Assembly (NCBI GenBank): GCA_024280575.1
Contig: JAJRPV010000024.1
Location: forward strand, 37,598-101,597
Source of the DNA: Campylobacterales bacterium
GTDB taxonomy: Bacteria; Campylobacterota; Campylobacteria; Campylobacterales; Sulfurospirillaceae
Length of the DNA: 64,000 nt
Direction: 5' to 3'
Within the stretch, counting starts at the first letter, position 1. The number at the start of each line of letters is the position of its first letter. The notes below the pieces were generated by a model. It was not told where the DNA came from. It saw only the letters and a program-made list of their open reading frames with translations, and did no database searches. Shown piece by piece: positions 36,526-46,814 of this stretch. The position numbers and the translations under genes were made by a program.

Positions 36526-37210
36526 AGCAATATTTATTATGATACAATTTGTTTTTACAGTTTTAGTTACCATAGTTCTTATGTATATTTTTAAAAACAG
36601 CACTTGGAAAATCAGGCAAATTTGGGCAAAAATGCAAGAATATTTAATTGGATTTAAAATCATCCAAAAAGGAAAACCTGACACAAGCGCTAAAATGATT
36701 TTGGTAAATCACCAAAGTTTGCTTGATATAACTTCACTCGAAGCAATTTATCCAAAAGATTTATGTTGGGTAGCAAAAAAAGAGATACGAGATATTCCAT
36801 TATTTGGGCATATACTAGAAGCTCCGAAAATGATCATAATAGACAGAAACGATCGAAGATCTTTGGTTAAATTGGTCAAAGAGGCAAAAAAAAGAGTTAA
36901 CGAAGGAAGAGTTATTGCAATATTTCCGGAAGGTACAAGAGGAAAAGGCATAAAGCTTTCAAAATTTCAAAATGGGGCAAAATTTTTGGCTGAAAAATTA
37001 GATTTAAAAGTTCAACCTGTTGTAGTTTTAAATACTAGAGAAATTTTTGATTCCCAGAATTTTAAAGCCAAAAGAGGCACCGTTACTATCAATTTTTTAG
37101 ATAGCATTGACCCGAAATCTGATGCTAGTTGGTATGAAAAAGTAAAAGAAAATATGCAAGCCATTCTAGACAAATATAATGCCAACAAAGAAAAGGAGGC
37201 GCTAAAATGA
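36509..37210 (+). CDS. plsC: 1-acyl-sn-glycerol-3-phosphate acyltransferase
   Basis: Adds the second acyl chain in phosphatidic acid synthesis at the inner membrane. The 233-residue protein has an N-terminal hydrophobic helix (about 5-25), the HX4D motif as NHQSLLDI, and the PlsC block IFPEGTRGKG. Between them is an I-D-R-N-D-R block. These are the acyltransferase motifs I, III and II. The ATG lies 17 bp inside the upstream gene. It overlaps the DUF190 gene by four bases. Confidence 0.94.
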   Translation: MLSTIKAIFIMIQFVFTVLVTIVLMYIFKNSTWKIRQIWAKMQEYLIGFKIIQKGKPDTSAKMILVNHQSLLDITSLEAIYPKDLCWVAKKEIRDIPLFGHILEAPKMIIIDRNDRRSLVKLVKEAKKRVNEGRVIAIFPEGTRGKGIKLSKFQNGAKFLAEKLDLKVQPVVVLNTREIFDSQNFKAKRGTVTINFLDSIDPKSDASWYEKVKENMQAILDKYNANKEKEALK

Positions 37211-37542
37211 AGAGGTATCTAGGACATAAAAAAATACTTCGTATTTACATAGACAACCAAGATAAGTTTGAAGACAAGCCTTTATGGGAAGAAATATTAA
37301 AAAAAGTAAAAGAGCATGGACTATCTGGGGCTACAGTTTTTAAAGGAGTTGCCGGTATAGGAGCACATACGGAGATTAGGAGCTTTAATGTTTTCACCAT
37401 CTCTCAAGAATTGCCTCTTGTTATAGAGATTATAGATTCAGAAGAAAAAATTGTTGATTTTATAGATAAAATTGACTATATGATTTCCGAGGGTATAACT
37501 ACCATGTGTGATACTCAGGTCATCAAATACAAACACAGATAA
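37207..37542 (+). CDS. DUF190 (PII-like) family protein
   Basis: A 111-residue cytoplasmic protein. DUF190 proteins have a ferredoxin-like fold related to the PII signal proteins; the typical segments LSGATVFKGVAGIGAHTEI and LPLVIEIIDSEEKI are seen. They often sit beside crcB, as here (14 bp away), so a link to fluoride or ion response is possible but unproven. ATG start overlapping the plsC stop. Confidence 0.88.
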   Translation: MKRYLGHKKILRIYIDNQDKFEDKPLWEEILKKVKEHGLSGATVFKGVAGIGAHTEIRSFNVFTISQELPLVIEIIDSEEKIVDFIDKIDYMISEGITTMCDTQVIKYKHR

Positions 37543-37556
37543 AAAATAGGAAGTTC

Positions 37557-37937
37557 ATGAATTTTACACTTTTAATGTACATAGGTTTTGGTGGATTTTT
37601 AGGAGCAATATCAAGATTTTTAATATCAAATTTTATACAAAGACAAGTAAATATGCTCTTTCCAATAGGAACTTTGAGCGTAAATATCTTAGGTAGTTTC
37701 ATCATTGGTTTTATGATTATGTTTTTTCAAAATATTATTCAACCTGAATATAAGGCTTTAGTAATTACTGGATTTTTAGGAGCCTTAACTACTTTTTCTA
37801 CTTTTTCATTAGAAAATGTAAATATGCTTCAAGACGGCGATTATAGTAGATTTGCTTTAAATGTCCTTTTAAATGTAACTTTGACATTAGGAGCTACAAT
37901 GTCTGCTATCATACTATTTAAAAAGATGTATATTTAA
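37557..37937 (+). CDS. crcB: fluoride ion exporter CrcB/Fluc
   Basis: A 126-residue membrane protein with four hydrophobic segments, forming dual-topology dimeric fluoride channels in characterised members. Segments seen are GGFLGAISRFLISNFIQ, GTLSVNILGSFIIGF and GFLGALTTFSTFSLE, which holds the conserved Phe/Thr track. It is the last gene before the htpG promoter. I see no fluoride riboswitch upstream, where only 14 bp separate it from DUF190. Confidence 0.95.
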   Translation: MNFTLLMYIGFGGFLGAISRFLISNFIQRQVNMLFPIGTLSVNILGSFIIGFMIMFFQNIIQPEYKALVITGFLGALTTFSTFSLENVNMLQDGDYSRFALNVLLNVTLTLGATMSAIILFKKMYI

Positions 37938-37990
37938 CCAACCTTTATAGTTGTAGACTAAATATTTATTCATAATTTTACTTAGTGTTA

Positions 37991-38019
37991 TTGGACTTTT
38001 ACATATATTATGCTATAAT
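37991..38019 (+). promoter_or_regulatory. vegetative promoter of htpG
   Basis: TTGGAC (37991-37996) and TATAAT (38014-38019) are 17 bp apart, 33 bp before the htpG ATG, and a strong AAGGAG follows at 38041. One mismatch to the -35 consensus. The region before it (37938-37990) holds no clear operator. Confidence 0.7.
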
Positions 38020-38051
38020 AAACTTTATAAATAACAAATTAAGGAGAAATT

Positions 38052-39926
38052 ATGGCTAAACATCAATTTCAAACAGAAGTTACACAACTCTTAGATCTTA
38101 TGATTCACTCTTTGTACTCAAACAAAGAAATATTTTTAAGAGAACTTATATCAAATGCTTCAGATGCAATAGATAAACTACATTTTTTGACACTAACTGA
38201 TGATGCTTATAAAGCACTGGAATACAAGCCAAAAATAAAAATAGAGCTTAATAAAGATAAAAAAACTCTAAGTATCAGTGATACCGGTATAGGCATGAAC
38301 GAAGTAGAGTTGATAGAAAATCTTGGAACTATCGCAAAAAGTGGCACTAAGTCTTTTCTTTCAAACTTAAGCGGAGACAAGAAAAAAGATTCGCAACTCA
38401 TAGGCCAATTTGGTGTTGGTTTCTATTCAGCATTTATGGTGGCGAACAAAATAGAGGTGCTAAGCAAAAAGGCTGGGGAAGAGCAAGCATGGAAATGGTC
38501 AAGTGAAGCAGATGGTAACTATGAAGTCAAAAAAGCTAAAAAGGCTGATTTTGGAACTAAAATTACTCTACATGTAAAAGACGATGAGAGTGAGTTTTTA
38601 GAATTTTATAGAATTGAGGAGATAGTTAAAAAGTACTCTAACCATATACCATTTGGAATATATATGGATAAAGAAGAGACAATTCCAAGTGAAAAAGAAG
38701 GGGAAGAACCTAAAAAAGAGATAAAGGAAGTACAGATTAATAAAGCTTCAGCTCTTTGGACTCTAAACAAAAGAGATATTAAAGATGAAGAGTATAAGGA
38801 TTTTTACAAGCAAATATCACATGACAGCACTGATCCTTTCCTATGGGTTCATACAAAAGCGGAAGGAACACTAGAGTATAAAACACTCTTTTATATACCA
38901 TCATCTCCTCCTATGGATTTATACAGAGTTGATTACCAGCCAGGTGTTAAACTTTATGTCAAAAGAGTCTTTATAACTGATGACGAGAAGGAACTATTGC
39001 CTACATACCTAAGATTTATCAGGGGAACTATTGATGCAGAGGATTTACCGTTAAATATTAGTCGTGAAATTCTACAACAAAATAGAATTTTAGAAGCTAT
39101 TAAAAGAGCTTCTGTCAAAAAGATTTTGGGCGAACTTAAAAAATTAAAAGAGAAAGATAGTGAAAAGTATCTTGAATTTTGGAAAAATTTTGGAAAAGTG
39201 TTAAAAGAAGGTCTTTATGGAGATTTTGAGAATAAGGATACTTTGCTAGATTTAGTTCTTTTCAAATCAACCAAAAAAGAGGGACTTGTTTCATTAAAAG
39301 AGTATAAAGAAGGTATGAAAGAAGATCAAAAAAGTATCTATTATATCACTGGTGAAAATGAATCGTTATTGAGAAACTCTCCTCTAATTGAGCAATTCAA
39401 AACTAAAGATATAGAAGTTCTTTTACTTGATGAAGAAGTAGATGCCATAGTAATTCCAATGATACATGAATATGACAAAACTCCGATAAAACCGGTAAAT
39501 AACTCGGATATTGATGATGAAATAAAAGACAAAGAAGAGGTAAATGAAGAAGAAAAAAAAGAGTTAACTGAAGTTATCGTTAAAATGAAAGAATTTCTAA
39601 AAGATGATGTCAAAGATGTGAAAGTATCGTCTAGACTTAGTGATTCTCCTTCAGTTTTGGTTTATGACAAAAATGACCCTGATTTTCAAATGCAAGAGAT
39701 GCTAAAACAAATGGGGCAAAGTAATATTCCAAAAGTAAAACCAATTTTAGAGATAAATCCAAAACACGAGATTTTCAAAAAAATTATAGAAAAGAAAGAG
39801 TTTGCAAGCTTGTCTGATATCTCTTATCTACTTTTAGACCAAGCAAAATTATCTGAGGGCATGAAGATAGATGATGTAGCCGGATTTTCAAAAAGACTTA
39901 ATAAATATATAGCCAAAGCCTTATAA
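38052..39926 (+). CDS. htpG: molecular chaperone HtpG (Hsp90)
   Basis: ATP-dependent Hsp90 homologue of 624 residues. The N-terminal GHKL ATP-binding domain has [15 protein letters not shown], the DTGIGM loop and [14 protein letters not shown]. The middle domain has [16 protein letters not shown], where the Arg contacts ATP, and a C-terminal dimerisation domain ends the chain. The linker around residues 480-505 is very acidic and lysine-rich. It is monocistronic, with its own promoter and a hairpin terminator. Confidence 0.98.
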   Translation: MAKHQFQTEVTQLLDLMIHSLYSNKEIFLRELISNASDAIDKLHFLTLTDDAYKALEYKPKIKIELNKDKKTLSISDTGIGMNEVELIENLGTIAKSGTKSFLSNLSGDKKKDSQLIGQFGVGFYSAFMVANKIEVLSKKAGEEQAWKWSSEADGNYEVKKAKKADFGTKITLHVKDDESEFLEFYRIEEIVKKYSNHIPFGIYMDKEETIPSEKEGEEPKKEIKEVQINKASALWTLNKRDIKDEEYKDFYKQISHDSTDPFLWVHTKAEGTLEYKTLFYIPSSPPMDLYRVDYQPGVKLYVKRVFITDDEKELLPTYLRFIRGTIDAEDLPLNISREILQQNRILEAIKRASVKKILGELKKLKEKDSEKYLEFWKNFGKVLKEGLYGDFENKDTLLDLVLFKSTKKEGLVSLKEYKEGMKEDQKSIYYITGENESLLRNSPLIEQFKTKDIEVLLLDEEVDAIVIPMIHEYDKTPIKPVNNSDIDDEIKDKEEVNEEEKKELTEVIVKMKEFLKDDVKDVKVSSRLSDSPSVLVYDKNDPDFQMQEMLKQMGQSNIPKVKPILEINPKHEIFKKIIEKKEFASLSDISYLLLDQAKLSEGMKIDDVAGFSKRLNKYIAKAL

Positions 39927-39932
39927 AACACT

Positions 39933-39961
39933 CTACATGTGGAGCACTACTCCACATGTAG
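39933..39961. terminator. hairpin terminator between convergent htpG and psrC
   Basis: A perfect 12-bp stem, CTACATGTGGAG / CTCCACATGTAG, with the loop CACTA. It lies seven bases after the htpG stop and eight before the psrC stop. Its arms are variants of the CTACATGTAG palindrome that is over-represented in this window. No T-run follows, so terminator function is inferred from position. Confidence 0.7.
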
Positions 39962-39968
39962 CTTCAAA

Positions 39969-41180
39969 TTAATCTGGATCGGTTTCCAAATATAAAATTT
40001 TATCACCAATATAATACAAGGTTATGGCAATTCCTACCGCACCCAATGCGATAAAAATTTCATTCATGCTTGGAGTATATTCTATAAAAGATGGAGGAAG
40101 TTGATATTCTGTAAGTTTAAGAGTTTGCATAGGATATAGTTGAGTATCATGAACCAAATCATATCTCATAAAGAAAATACCGACCATTCCACCCAACGAA
40201 GCAAATACCATTGTTTTTATTGCTTTTCCATTGCTTAATAAAATAACTAGAAACGGAATCACAATTCCTAATAAAATTTCTCCTACCAAAAATGGTGCGG
40301 ATTTTAATATATGCAAGGCAGTAACAGCTCTATCTTCCATACCACCATATATGGCAGTCAACATTCTCCAAATTTCAAAAAAGAGTAAAATTGCCAACAA
40401 TAAGCCAAGTATTTTTGCAGTCGCAACTAGTGTTTTTTGCATTTCTGTAGGAAACTCCAATTTATACTTAAATCCATACATCAAAAAGATAAGATAACAC
40501 CCCGTTACCATGGCTGAGAGTATAAAATATAAAGGATAATATATACCATTAGCCACAGGACGAGCTACCAAAAATCCAAATACAGCTCCTAGATTCGAGT
40601 GAGCAGCCACTCCGACTACCAAACCAAAAATTCCAAATCTTTTTGCCCATTTATGGTCATGTCTAAGCAAAAAGAAAAACTCAATGACTATAAATATAAG
40701 ATAAAGTGAATACAAAACACCCATACCCCATATAGCCGAAGTAAGACCTGGGCTTATTGTATTGTAAATCATCATTCTAAAAGGATGGCCAATTTCTAAA
40801 AATATAACCACAAATCCACTAAGTAGTGTCACCAAAGCCCCATGAATTGCTCTTTTTGCAAATGGCTCCAACACTTTCACTTCAAAAACATGGCCAATCG
40901 CAGACATAATACAAAGACCAGTTGAGCTAACAACAAAAAATATATACATGGCTATCATAAGCCCCCAAGGATGCTCTCTCGTTACTCCATAAGCATGATG
41001 TCCATATATAAAATAATTTGTCGCTCCAATAACAAATAAAATAAGAAAAACAAAAGTAGTAAATGCTACTAAAATATTTAATGGTGTTTTTTCAAATTTG
41101 AATAATTCTCTTATATCAGTGTGTCGCATAGGTATAAACCGCTCCACCTGTTTCATAATTTTTTCAGCTAATACAAACAT
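39969..41180 (-). CDS. psrC: NrfD/PsrC-type polysulfide reductase membrane subunit
   Basis: A 403-residue inner-membrane protein with about nine to ten hydrophobic segments of the NrfD/PsrC fold. It carries quinone-linked electrons to or from a periplasmic molybdoenzyme. Family-like segments are GHVFEVKVLEPFAKRAIHG and HPFRMMIYNTISPG. It is the last gene of the psrABC-type operon, nine bases after the ferredoxin gene. Whether the complex reduces polysulfide, thiosulfate or sulfur cannot be told from the sequence. Confidence 0.88.
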   Translation of the reverse strand: MFVLAEKIMKQVERFIPMRHTDIRELFKFEKTPLNILVAFTTFVFLILFVIGATNYFIYGHHAYGVTREHPWGLMIAMYIFFVVSSTGLCIMSAIGHVFEVKVLEPFAKRAIHGALVTLLSGFVVIFLEIGHPFRMMIYNTISPGLTSAIWGMGVLYSLYLIFIVIEFFFLLRHDHKWAKRFGIFGLVVGVAAHSNLGAVFGFLVARPVANGIYYPLYFILSAMVTGCYLIFLMYGFKYKLEFPTEMQKTLVATAKILGLLLAILLFFEIWRMLTAIYGGMEDRAVTALHILKSAPFLVGEILLGIVIPFLVILLSNGKAIKTMVFASLGGMVGIFFMRYDLVHDTQLYPMQTLKLTEYQLPPSFIEYTPSMNEIFIALGAVGIAITLYYIGDKILYLETDPD

Positions 41181-41189
41181 AAAATCTCC

Positions 41190-41753
41190 CTATATCATAT
41201 AAAATAATTTTGGCTTGGTGCCAAGATGTGTTTTTAATGTAAAATGTTGTCTATGACTAAGCAATTGACTAATCTCACTGTTTGGATCATCCAAATCACC
41301 AAAAGTTCTAACTTTTGTCGGACAAGTTGCCTGACAAGCTGTCGTAGTTTCGCCTCTTAAAAGTCTAGTATCACTGCAAAAAGTACATTTATCAACGGTC
41401 ATTGTATCTTCTTTTACATATCTTGCATCATAAGGACAAGCTTCCATGCAATAACTGCACAATATACATTTATCAGCATCAACCATCACAATTCCACCCT
41501 TGGCATAATGCGTTGCCTGAGTAGGACAAACTTCTTGACAAGGTGCATTTTCACACTGCTGACATTGACTAGGCTCAAAAGTACTAGAAGCAATACTGAT
41601 ATTTGGCCACAAACCCTCAACATCTTTAACTCCAACCCAAATACGGTGCTTGTCGGCTCCTAGTTGCACCCCATTTTCCTCTTTACATGCAACTTCACAG
41701 GCTTTGCAATTTATACAATTTTTATAATCTAGTGCCATTCCATATCTCGCCAT
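41190..41753 (-). CDS. psrB: PsrB-type four-cluster ferredoxin subunit
   Basis: A 187-residue iron-sulfur protein that links the molybdoenzyme to the membrane subunit. Four cysteine groups suited to [4Fe-4S] clusters are visible: CINCKACEVACKEE, CQQCENAPCQEVCP, CILCSYCMEACP and CTFCSDTRLL, with CQATCP completing the last. There is no signal peptide, as expected if it is exported with the Tat substrate PsrA. It starts one base after the psrA stop. Confidence 0.94.
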   Translation of the reverse strand: MARYGMALDYKNCINCKACEVACKEENGVQLGADKHRIWVGVKDVEGLWPNISIASSTFEPSQCQQCENAPCQEVCPTQATHYAKGGIVMVDADKCILCSYCMEACPYDARYVKEDTMTVDKCTFCSDTRLLRGETTTACQATCPTKVRTFGDLDDPNSEISQLLSHRQHFTLKTHLGTKPKLFYMI

Positions 41754-41754
41754 C

Positions 41755-44142
41755 TTACACCTTCCTTACTTCAACATTTGTTTCATGCATAACAGCAGCT
41801 CCATATACAGGTTCAATTTTATCTTCTATTATGGTTGCATCATTGCCTCCATTGCCATATGCCATCTCCATATCCTGACTACTTCCACCAAAACCGTGAA
41901 GCATAAATATTTGATTTGGTCCAATTTTTTCCGTTGGATATGCTTTTATATGAATTTTGCCGATACTGCTTTTTACCTCAACTTTGTCACCAAAATTTAT
42001 TCCTCTTTTTTCGGCAACTCTTTTATTTATCCATATATAATTTGTAGGTATTAAATCTCTCAAAGCCATATTATTTGTAGTACCGCTTTGCGTAAATTGA
42101 GCATGTCTTCCTGTCACTAATCTGAACTGCCCCTCAGGAACACTGAATTCATACTCTTTTTTCCATGTAGGCATAGGATCAACACCTTTTTTAGCAAGAT
42201 TTTTAAAGTTTGCTACAACTTTTATCTTATCGCCTTTTACAGTATAGTTTTTTTTGTCTTCCGGGTAGTATTGGTATTCATTTGGATTTAATTGCTTATG
42301 ATACTTCTTCATATTCGGATAATACACGCCTTTTTCATCTAAAATCTTCCAAGCCTCTTCACCAAAAGCTTTGACTATCCGCTCTTTATTTTCCTCTTCA
42401 ACGCTTTTTTCCCAAGGTTCAGTCAAATCAAAACCATTTTCTTTGTAGTATTTTGCCAACTCTTGTGTTTTCATACCCTTTGTGTCATCTTGAACATCTT
42501 CGTCATATTTCAAAGTATTTTCCCAGAGTGGTTTAGTTAGTTGTTCAGCCAATTCTTTATATATCACTTCTGGAGTTTTGCACTCATAAAGTGGTTTTAT
42601 GGAAGCTTTCCTCTGAACAATCGCCGGCTCAAGTCCACCATAACTAGCAACAGGAGAAGTTCGCTCAAGATATGAGGCTTCAGGCAGAACAACATCACAA
42701 AACATCGTAGTATCACTTGGAAGTATATCTATCATGACATTAAGATCCATCTTTTTTAAAAACTCTTTTGTTTTTTTAGTGTTAGGAACCCCAGAAAGTG
42801 GATTATGTTTTCTCATAAACATAGCTCTTAGAGGGTATGGATTTTTTCCTTCTAAAACCATATTTCTAAAAACAATCCAAGAACCGGTTTTTCCGGCAAA
42901 TATAGCAATGCCATCTTTGTCAAATCTATCTTGAGCTTGTCCATACATAGGCGCATTCATATCTTCTTTAGGAAGAGTTAATTTTTTACCATATACGATT
43001 CCGCCCTTTTTATCAAGATTTCCACTTAATCCTTGAAAAATTCCCATAGCACGACGAAGTTGAAAATCATTTTTACTAAAAACACTTCTTCGCCCTTGAT
43101 AATAGATAGGGTGTTCGCTCGCCATAAATTCTCTAGCTGTTTTATATATCTCTTTAGCAGGAATATTTGTAATTTTCTCTGCCCACTCAGGAGTATAGCC
43201 ATTTTTCAAAACATGATTTTTATAGTCTTCGTAACCTACTACATATTTTTTCGCAAACTCTTTATTGTATAAGTTTTCATCAAACACAACATAAGTTAAT
43301 GCAAGCACAAAAGCCAGGTCAGTTCCCGGATTTACAGCATACCATCTATCAGCTTTTGCGGCAGTATTTGTAAATCTTGGATCCAATACTATAGTTTTAA
43401 GACCTCTTCCCTGACTTCTTTTAAACATATCCATAGTATCTGGTGTTATGATAGCTTCTGCTCTATTTGCACCAGCTATGATGACGAAATCAGCATTGCT
43501 CATATCAGCTTCGCCATAAGCGCCGATTGTAGCAGAATATGCACCCAAAACAGACTCTAAACATATACTTATCTCATCCACATAATTTGGAGTGCCTATC
43601 TTTTGCCCCATCAACTCTTCAAAACCTTCTTTGGAAAGACCCTCTCCATTACAATAACCTATAGTGGAGCGATTATCTTTTTCTTCATCTAAAATCTGCA
43701 AGATTCCTTTGAATTTATCTGTTCCATGCAATATGGCATGATATGCCTCATCCCATGTCACTCTTTTAAATTTTCCATCACCTCTTTCACCGACTCTAAC
43801 CATCGGGTACTTTAAACGATCTGGATCATACAGAGTTTGGATTCCGGCATTTCCTCTTGGGCAAAGCATATTTCTAGATTTTGGGAAATATGGATTAGGA
43901 TCAAGTTTTACCACAACACCCTTCTCTACTCTGGCAAAACCTGCACATTTATTTACACACATGCCACATAAAAACGGCACCTTTTCAGCCTTTATATTTG
44001 TGGTTCTTGTCATTATTCGCATATCACCAATATCGTGTTCATCTTCCGATAAAAGTTTTGTAGCGCTAAATGAAGTTCCGCCAATTATACTTAGGGCAAC
44101 ACTGCCTTGAAGAAATTTTCTACGAGATATTTCTACTTTCAC
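41755..44142 (-). CDS. psrA: molybdopterin oxidoreductase catalytic subunit (PsrA/PhsA type)
   Basis: A 795-residue periplasmic enzyme of the DMSO reductase superfamily. The N-terminus has a Tat signal (SRRKFLQGSVALS), then a [4Fe-4S] site CGMCVNKCAGF followed 27 residues later by CPRGNAG. Molybdopterin-binding segments such as IIAGANRAEAI and MRKHNPLSGVPN follow, and the C-terminal domain has TGRHAQFTQSGTTNN. Polysulfide or thiosulfate reduction is the most likely activity, fitting a sulfur-respiring lifestyle. The start is GTG with AAGGAGGGAGA. A -10 box and an inverted repeat precede it. Confidence 0.92.
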   Translation of the reverse strand: MKVEISRRKFLQGSVALSIIGGTSFSATKLLSEDEHDIGDMRIMTRTTNIKAEKVPFLCGMCVNKCAGFARVEKGVVVKLDPNPYFPKSRNMLCPRGNAGIQTLYDPDRLKYPMVRVGERGDGKFKRVTWDEAYHAILHGTDKFKGILQILDEEKDNRSTIGYCNGEGLSKEGFEELMGQKIGTPNYVDEISICLESVLGAYSATIGAYGEADMSNADFVIIAGANRAEAIITPDTMDMFKRSQGRGLKTIVLDPRFTNTAAKADRWYAVNPGTDLAFVLALTYVVFDENLYNKEFAKKYVVGYEDYKNHVLKNGYTPEWAEKITNIPAKEIYKTAREFMASEHPIYYQGRRSVFSKNDFQLRRAMGIFQGLSGNLDKKGGIVYGKKLTLPKEDMNAPMYGQAQDRFDKDGIAIFAGKTGSWIVFRNMVLEGKNPYPLRAMFMRKHNPLSGVPNTKKTKEFLKKMDLNVMIDILPSDTTMFCDVVLPEASYLERTSPVASYGGLEPAIVQRKASIKPLYECKTPEVIYKELAEQLTKPLWENTLKYDEDVQDDTKGMKTQELAKYYKENGFDLTEPWEKSVEEENKERIVKAFGEEAWKILDEKGVYYPNMKKYHKQLNPNEYQYYPEDKKNYTVKGDKIKVVANFKNLAKKGVDPMPTWKKEYEFSVPEGQFRLVTGRHAQFTQSGTTNNMALRDLIPTNYIWINKRVAEKRGINFGDKVEVKSSIGKIHIKAYPTEKIGPNQIFMLHGFGGSSQDMEMAYGNGGNDATIIEDKIEPVYGAAVMHETNVEVRKV

Positions 44143-44185
44143 TCTCCCTCCTTATAAATTGTAATAATTTTTCTATGAAGTTCAT

Positions 44186-44191
44186 ATTATA
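44186..44191 (-). promoter_or_regulatory. putative -10 box of the psrABC operon
   Basis: TATAAT on the minus strand, 43 bp before the psrA GTG. The expected -35 position reads AACTTA, a poor match, which would suit an activated promoter. The inverted repeat at 44217-44257 lies just upstream, where an activator could bind. Confidence 0.5.
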
Positions 44192-44216
44192 ACTTGAAAA
44201 ACTTTAAATAAGTTTA

Positions 44217-44257
44217 TTATATCAATAAATTAAGTTAAAGTTAATTTATTGATATAA
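44217..44257. promoter_or_regulatory. 17-bp inverted repeat upstream of psrA
   Basis: Perfect arms TTATATCAATAAATTAA and TTAATTTATTGATATAA with the loop GTTAAAG. It sits between the DUF255 gene stop and the psrA promoter, centred about 50-60 bp before the likely transcription start. No T-run follows on either strand, so an operator seems as likely as a terminator. The rest of the 144-bp gap shows nothing else. Confidence 0.6.
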
Positions 44258-44286
44258 AATGTGTAAAATTGAAACAGTTTGTGAGG

Positions 44287-46302
44287 TTATTTTTGAAGGT
44301 ATCTAATAATGGTTTGCTCTAATTCTTTTGCATCTTTAGAAAAAGCAAAACATTGTTTAGCAGTACAGGCTTGTAGCATATCTTGTTCATCTTGCACGAT
44401 ATACATGTAAGGATAATTTACATCTTTTTTAATTTTTCGCAACTCTGCTATTCTTGCTTTTGGTCCTTTTAAGTCTATTTGACCTTTTTTGGATATTATC
44501 ACTAATTTTATAGCTTCAGGATAAGCTGAGGGGTGATTTTTAATCTTTGAAGCAACATGTGAGAGCATAAGGTCGGCTTTTTCATACAACTTCATATCAC
44601 CTTTTAAAAGAGCGAGAGTGTATATGTCTTTTATCATAACAACTTGTGCACTCCTATAACTTGCATCTTCCAAAGGGGCACTGGATTTAAAATCTGTGTC
44701 AGATAGATACCAAGTGTCATTTTTATAAAATTTGCTTATAGACTCATCGGTCAGACTAAGAGCTTTATTTAAGTATCTTTTATCTCCAGAATATTCATAC
44801 GACCCTATCAAAGCATCAGTCAAAAAGGCATAATCTTCCAATAACCCTTTTACTTTCAAATTTTTTCCGGGCAAATACTGATGATACAAAACCCCATCTT
44901 TTTGTAATTTTTCCAAAATATTATCCACGAGTGCCAAAGCTTTTTTCGAGTATTTCTCATCTACAACACCAGCTTCAAAAAGAGCACTTGCCATCAAAGA
45001 ATTCCAAGAAGTTAAAATCTTATCATCTATAAAAGGATATTTTACTTTACTTCTAAGTTTTTTTAATACTTCTTTTGCTTTTAGCATATTTTTTGGCTTT
45101 AAAACTTCGCTATCAATCATTGGATTAGATTTTTCATTCTCAAAATTGCCGATTGATGTAATACTTAAATATTCTAAAATATTTTCTATATTTTTTTTAT
45201 CAAATCCGGATTTTTTCAGTGCATTAGCCGCTTCTTTTTCATCAAAAACAAAGTATTTCCCCTCAACTCCTTCACTGTCTGCATCACTTGCACTTTTATA
45301 CAAGCCTACGCTTAAAAATCTTGCATCCATATTTGCTATAGTTTGCTCAATCACATTTGTTGTAAATTGTGTCGGTTTTATACTATAAAGTTTTGAATAA
45401 GCCTGTATAAGTTCCGCATTAGTATAAAGCATTTTTTCAAAGTGGGGTATTGTCCATGCCCCATCTGTACTATATCTAAAAAATCCACCCTCTATCTGGT
45501 CATTTATACCTCCGTTTGCCATGGCTCTCAAGGCATCTTCGCTCATAGAGAGTGCATCTTTGTTCTTTGTCACTTTGTATATATCTAAAAGTGTATCAAA
45601 AGTACTGGCATGTGGGAATTTTGGAGATTTTCCTATGCCTTTATATATGTTATCATAGCTGGCTTTTACATCTTGTACAAATTTACCCACTACACTTAAA
45701 TTTATATCATCTTTAGTGCTTTTTATATTTGTATATTGATTTATAGCATGCTCTATACTATCAGCACTCTTTTGAATTTCATCCGGACTGTTTTTATATT
45801 TATCAACAAGAAAACTCATCACATCTCTAAAACTAGGGGAATATGATTTTCGCTCTTTAGGCAAGTAAGTTCCGGCATAAATTACTTTTCTCTGAGGAGT
45901 CATCACAATTGTCAATGGCCATCCTCCTCCTCTTTTATTTAGCAAATAAAAAACATCTTGGTAATATTTATCAATATCCGGTCTCTCTTCTATATCTACT
46001 TTAATAGAAATAAAATTATCATTTAAAAGTTTTGCACTTTTAACATCTTCGAAAGTTTCTCTCTCCATCACATGGCACCAGTGACATGTACTGTATCCGA
46101 TTGATAAAAATATTAATTTCTTCTCTTTTTTCGCTTTATCAAATGCCTTATCACCCCATGCAAACCAATTTACGGGATTGTGAGCATGTTGCAAAAGATA
46201 TGGAGAATCCTCATGTATTAAATTATTTGTGTATTTATATTCAGTTGCATGCATACTTACTCCTAATAGCAATATAATAAAAAATTTACTTATTGTTTTC
46301 AT
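44287..46302 (-). CDS. DUF255 thioredoxin-fold protein (YyaL/Spermatogenesis-associated 20 type)
   Basis: A 671-residue protein. Residues 1-18 form a signal peptide, so it acts in the periplasm. A DUF255 thioredoxin-like domain follows ([35 protein letters not shown], with the CHWC pair). The remainder is an alpha/alpha-toroid region like that of N-acylglucosamine 2-epimerases ([20 protein letters not shown]). The biochemical role of the family is unclear. It overlaps the rhodanese gene by 17 bp, suggesting joint thiol or sulfane-sulfur handling beside the psr operon. Confidence 0.9.
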   Translation of the reverse strand: MKTISKFFIILLLGVSMHATEYKYTNNLIHEDSPYLLQHAHNPVNWFAWGDKAFDKAKKEKKLIFLSIGYSTCHWCHVMERETFEDVKSAKLLNDNFISIKVDIEERPDIDKYYQDVFYLLNKRGGGWPLTIVMTPQRKVIYAGTYLPKERKSYSPSFRDVMSFLVDKYKNSPDEIQKSADSIEHAINQYTNIKSTKDDINLSVVGKFVQDVKASYDNIYKGIGKSPKFPHASTFDTLLDIYKVTKNKDALSMSEDALRAMANGGINDQIEGGFFRYSTDGAWTIPHFEKMLYTNAELIQAYSKLYSIKPTQFTTNVIEQTIANMDARFLSVGLYKSASDADSEGVEGKYFVFDEKEAANALKKSGFDKKNIENILEYLSITSIGNFENEKSNPMIDSEVLKPKNMLKAKEVLKKLRSKVKYPFIDDKILTSWNSLMASALFEAGVVDEKYSKKALALVDNILEKLQKDGVLYHQYLPGKNLKVKGLLEDYAFLTDALIGSYEYSGDKRYLNKALSLTDESISKFYKNDTWYLSDTDFKSSAPLEDASYRSAQVVMIKDIYTLALLKGDMKLYEKADLMLSHVASKIKNHPSAYPEAIKLVIISKKGQIDLKGPKARIAELRKIKKDVNYPYMYIVQDEQDMLQACTAKQCFAFSKDAKELEQTIIRYLQK

Positions 46303-46684
46303 ATTTTACAAACTTATAATTATCTCTCGCCAAAGCATTTACTCCACCAAGTAAATCAATCACCTTATATCCATTTTTTCCCAAAAAAGCCGCGACCACT
46401 CTACTTCTATGTCCAGTTCTACATACTAAAGCAAACTTTTCTCCGGGTTTTACATAAGCATTTAGAGCTTTTAAAAATTTAGGGACATTATATTTGCCTG
46501 ATTCATCAAAAAAAGTGATGGTTTTTGAACCTTTTATAATACCCGTTTGTAACCACTCAGCAGGAGTACGAATATCTATAATCTTAATACCGGAATTTAC
46601 AATATTTTTACTAATTGGAAAATTTATAACTTGTGAAAAAGCAAGGCTAACCAACAGCAATAAACCTAATACAATATTTTTCAT
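46286..46684 (-). CDS. periplasmic rhodanese-like protein
   Basis: A 132-residue single-domain rhodanese with a signal peptide (residues 1-17). The active-site loop is CRTGHRS, of the six-residue single-domain type. [13 protein letters not shown] and [14 protein letters not shown] are the flanking conserved segments. Such proteins bind sulfane sulfur, and co-expression with the DUF255 protein and closeness to psrABC suggest polysulfide handling. Its 5' region is preceded by a long hairpin at 46701-46783. Confidence 0.92.
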   Translation of the reverse strand: MKNIVLGLLLLVSLAFSQVINFPISKNIVNSGIKIIDIRTPAEWLQTGIIKGSKTITFFDESGKYNVPKFLKALNAYVKPGEKFALVCRTGHRSRVVAAFLGKNGYKVIDLLGGVNALARDNYKFVKYENNK

Positions 46685-46700
46685 AACACATCCTATTCTT

Positions 46701-46783
46701 TCAAATTTCTCTTATGACTCTTGCTTAGAGGCAAATCCTCCAGATGGTCTGAGCCTCACACAAGAGTCATAAGAGAAATTTGA
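46701..46783. repeat. long perfect hairpin (23-bp arms) upstream of the rhodanese gene
   Basis: Arms at 46701-46723 and 46761-46783 are perfect inverted copies of 23 bp, beginning TCAAATTTCTCTTATGACTC. The 37-nt interval contains a nested GAGGC/GCCTC stem and, on the minus strand, CAGA-CCA-TCTG and a GGAGGA in the loop. It starts 17 bp before the rhodanese ATG and ends 32 bp after the uvrD stop. There is no T-run, so it is not a standard terminator. Possible roles are a 5'-UTR control element, a small RNA or a relic of a small mobile element. Confidence 0.85.
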
Positions 46784-46814
46784 TATATTTTAGCAGTAGA
46801 TTATAAATAGTTAT

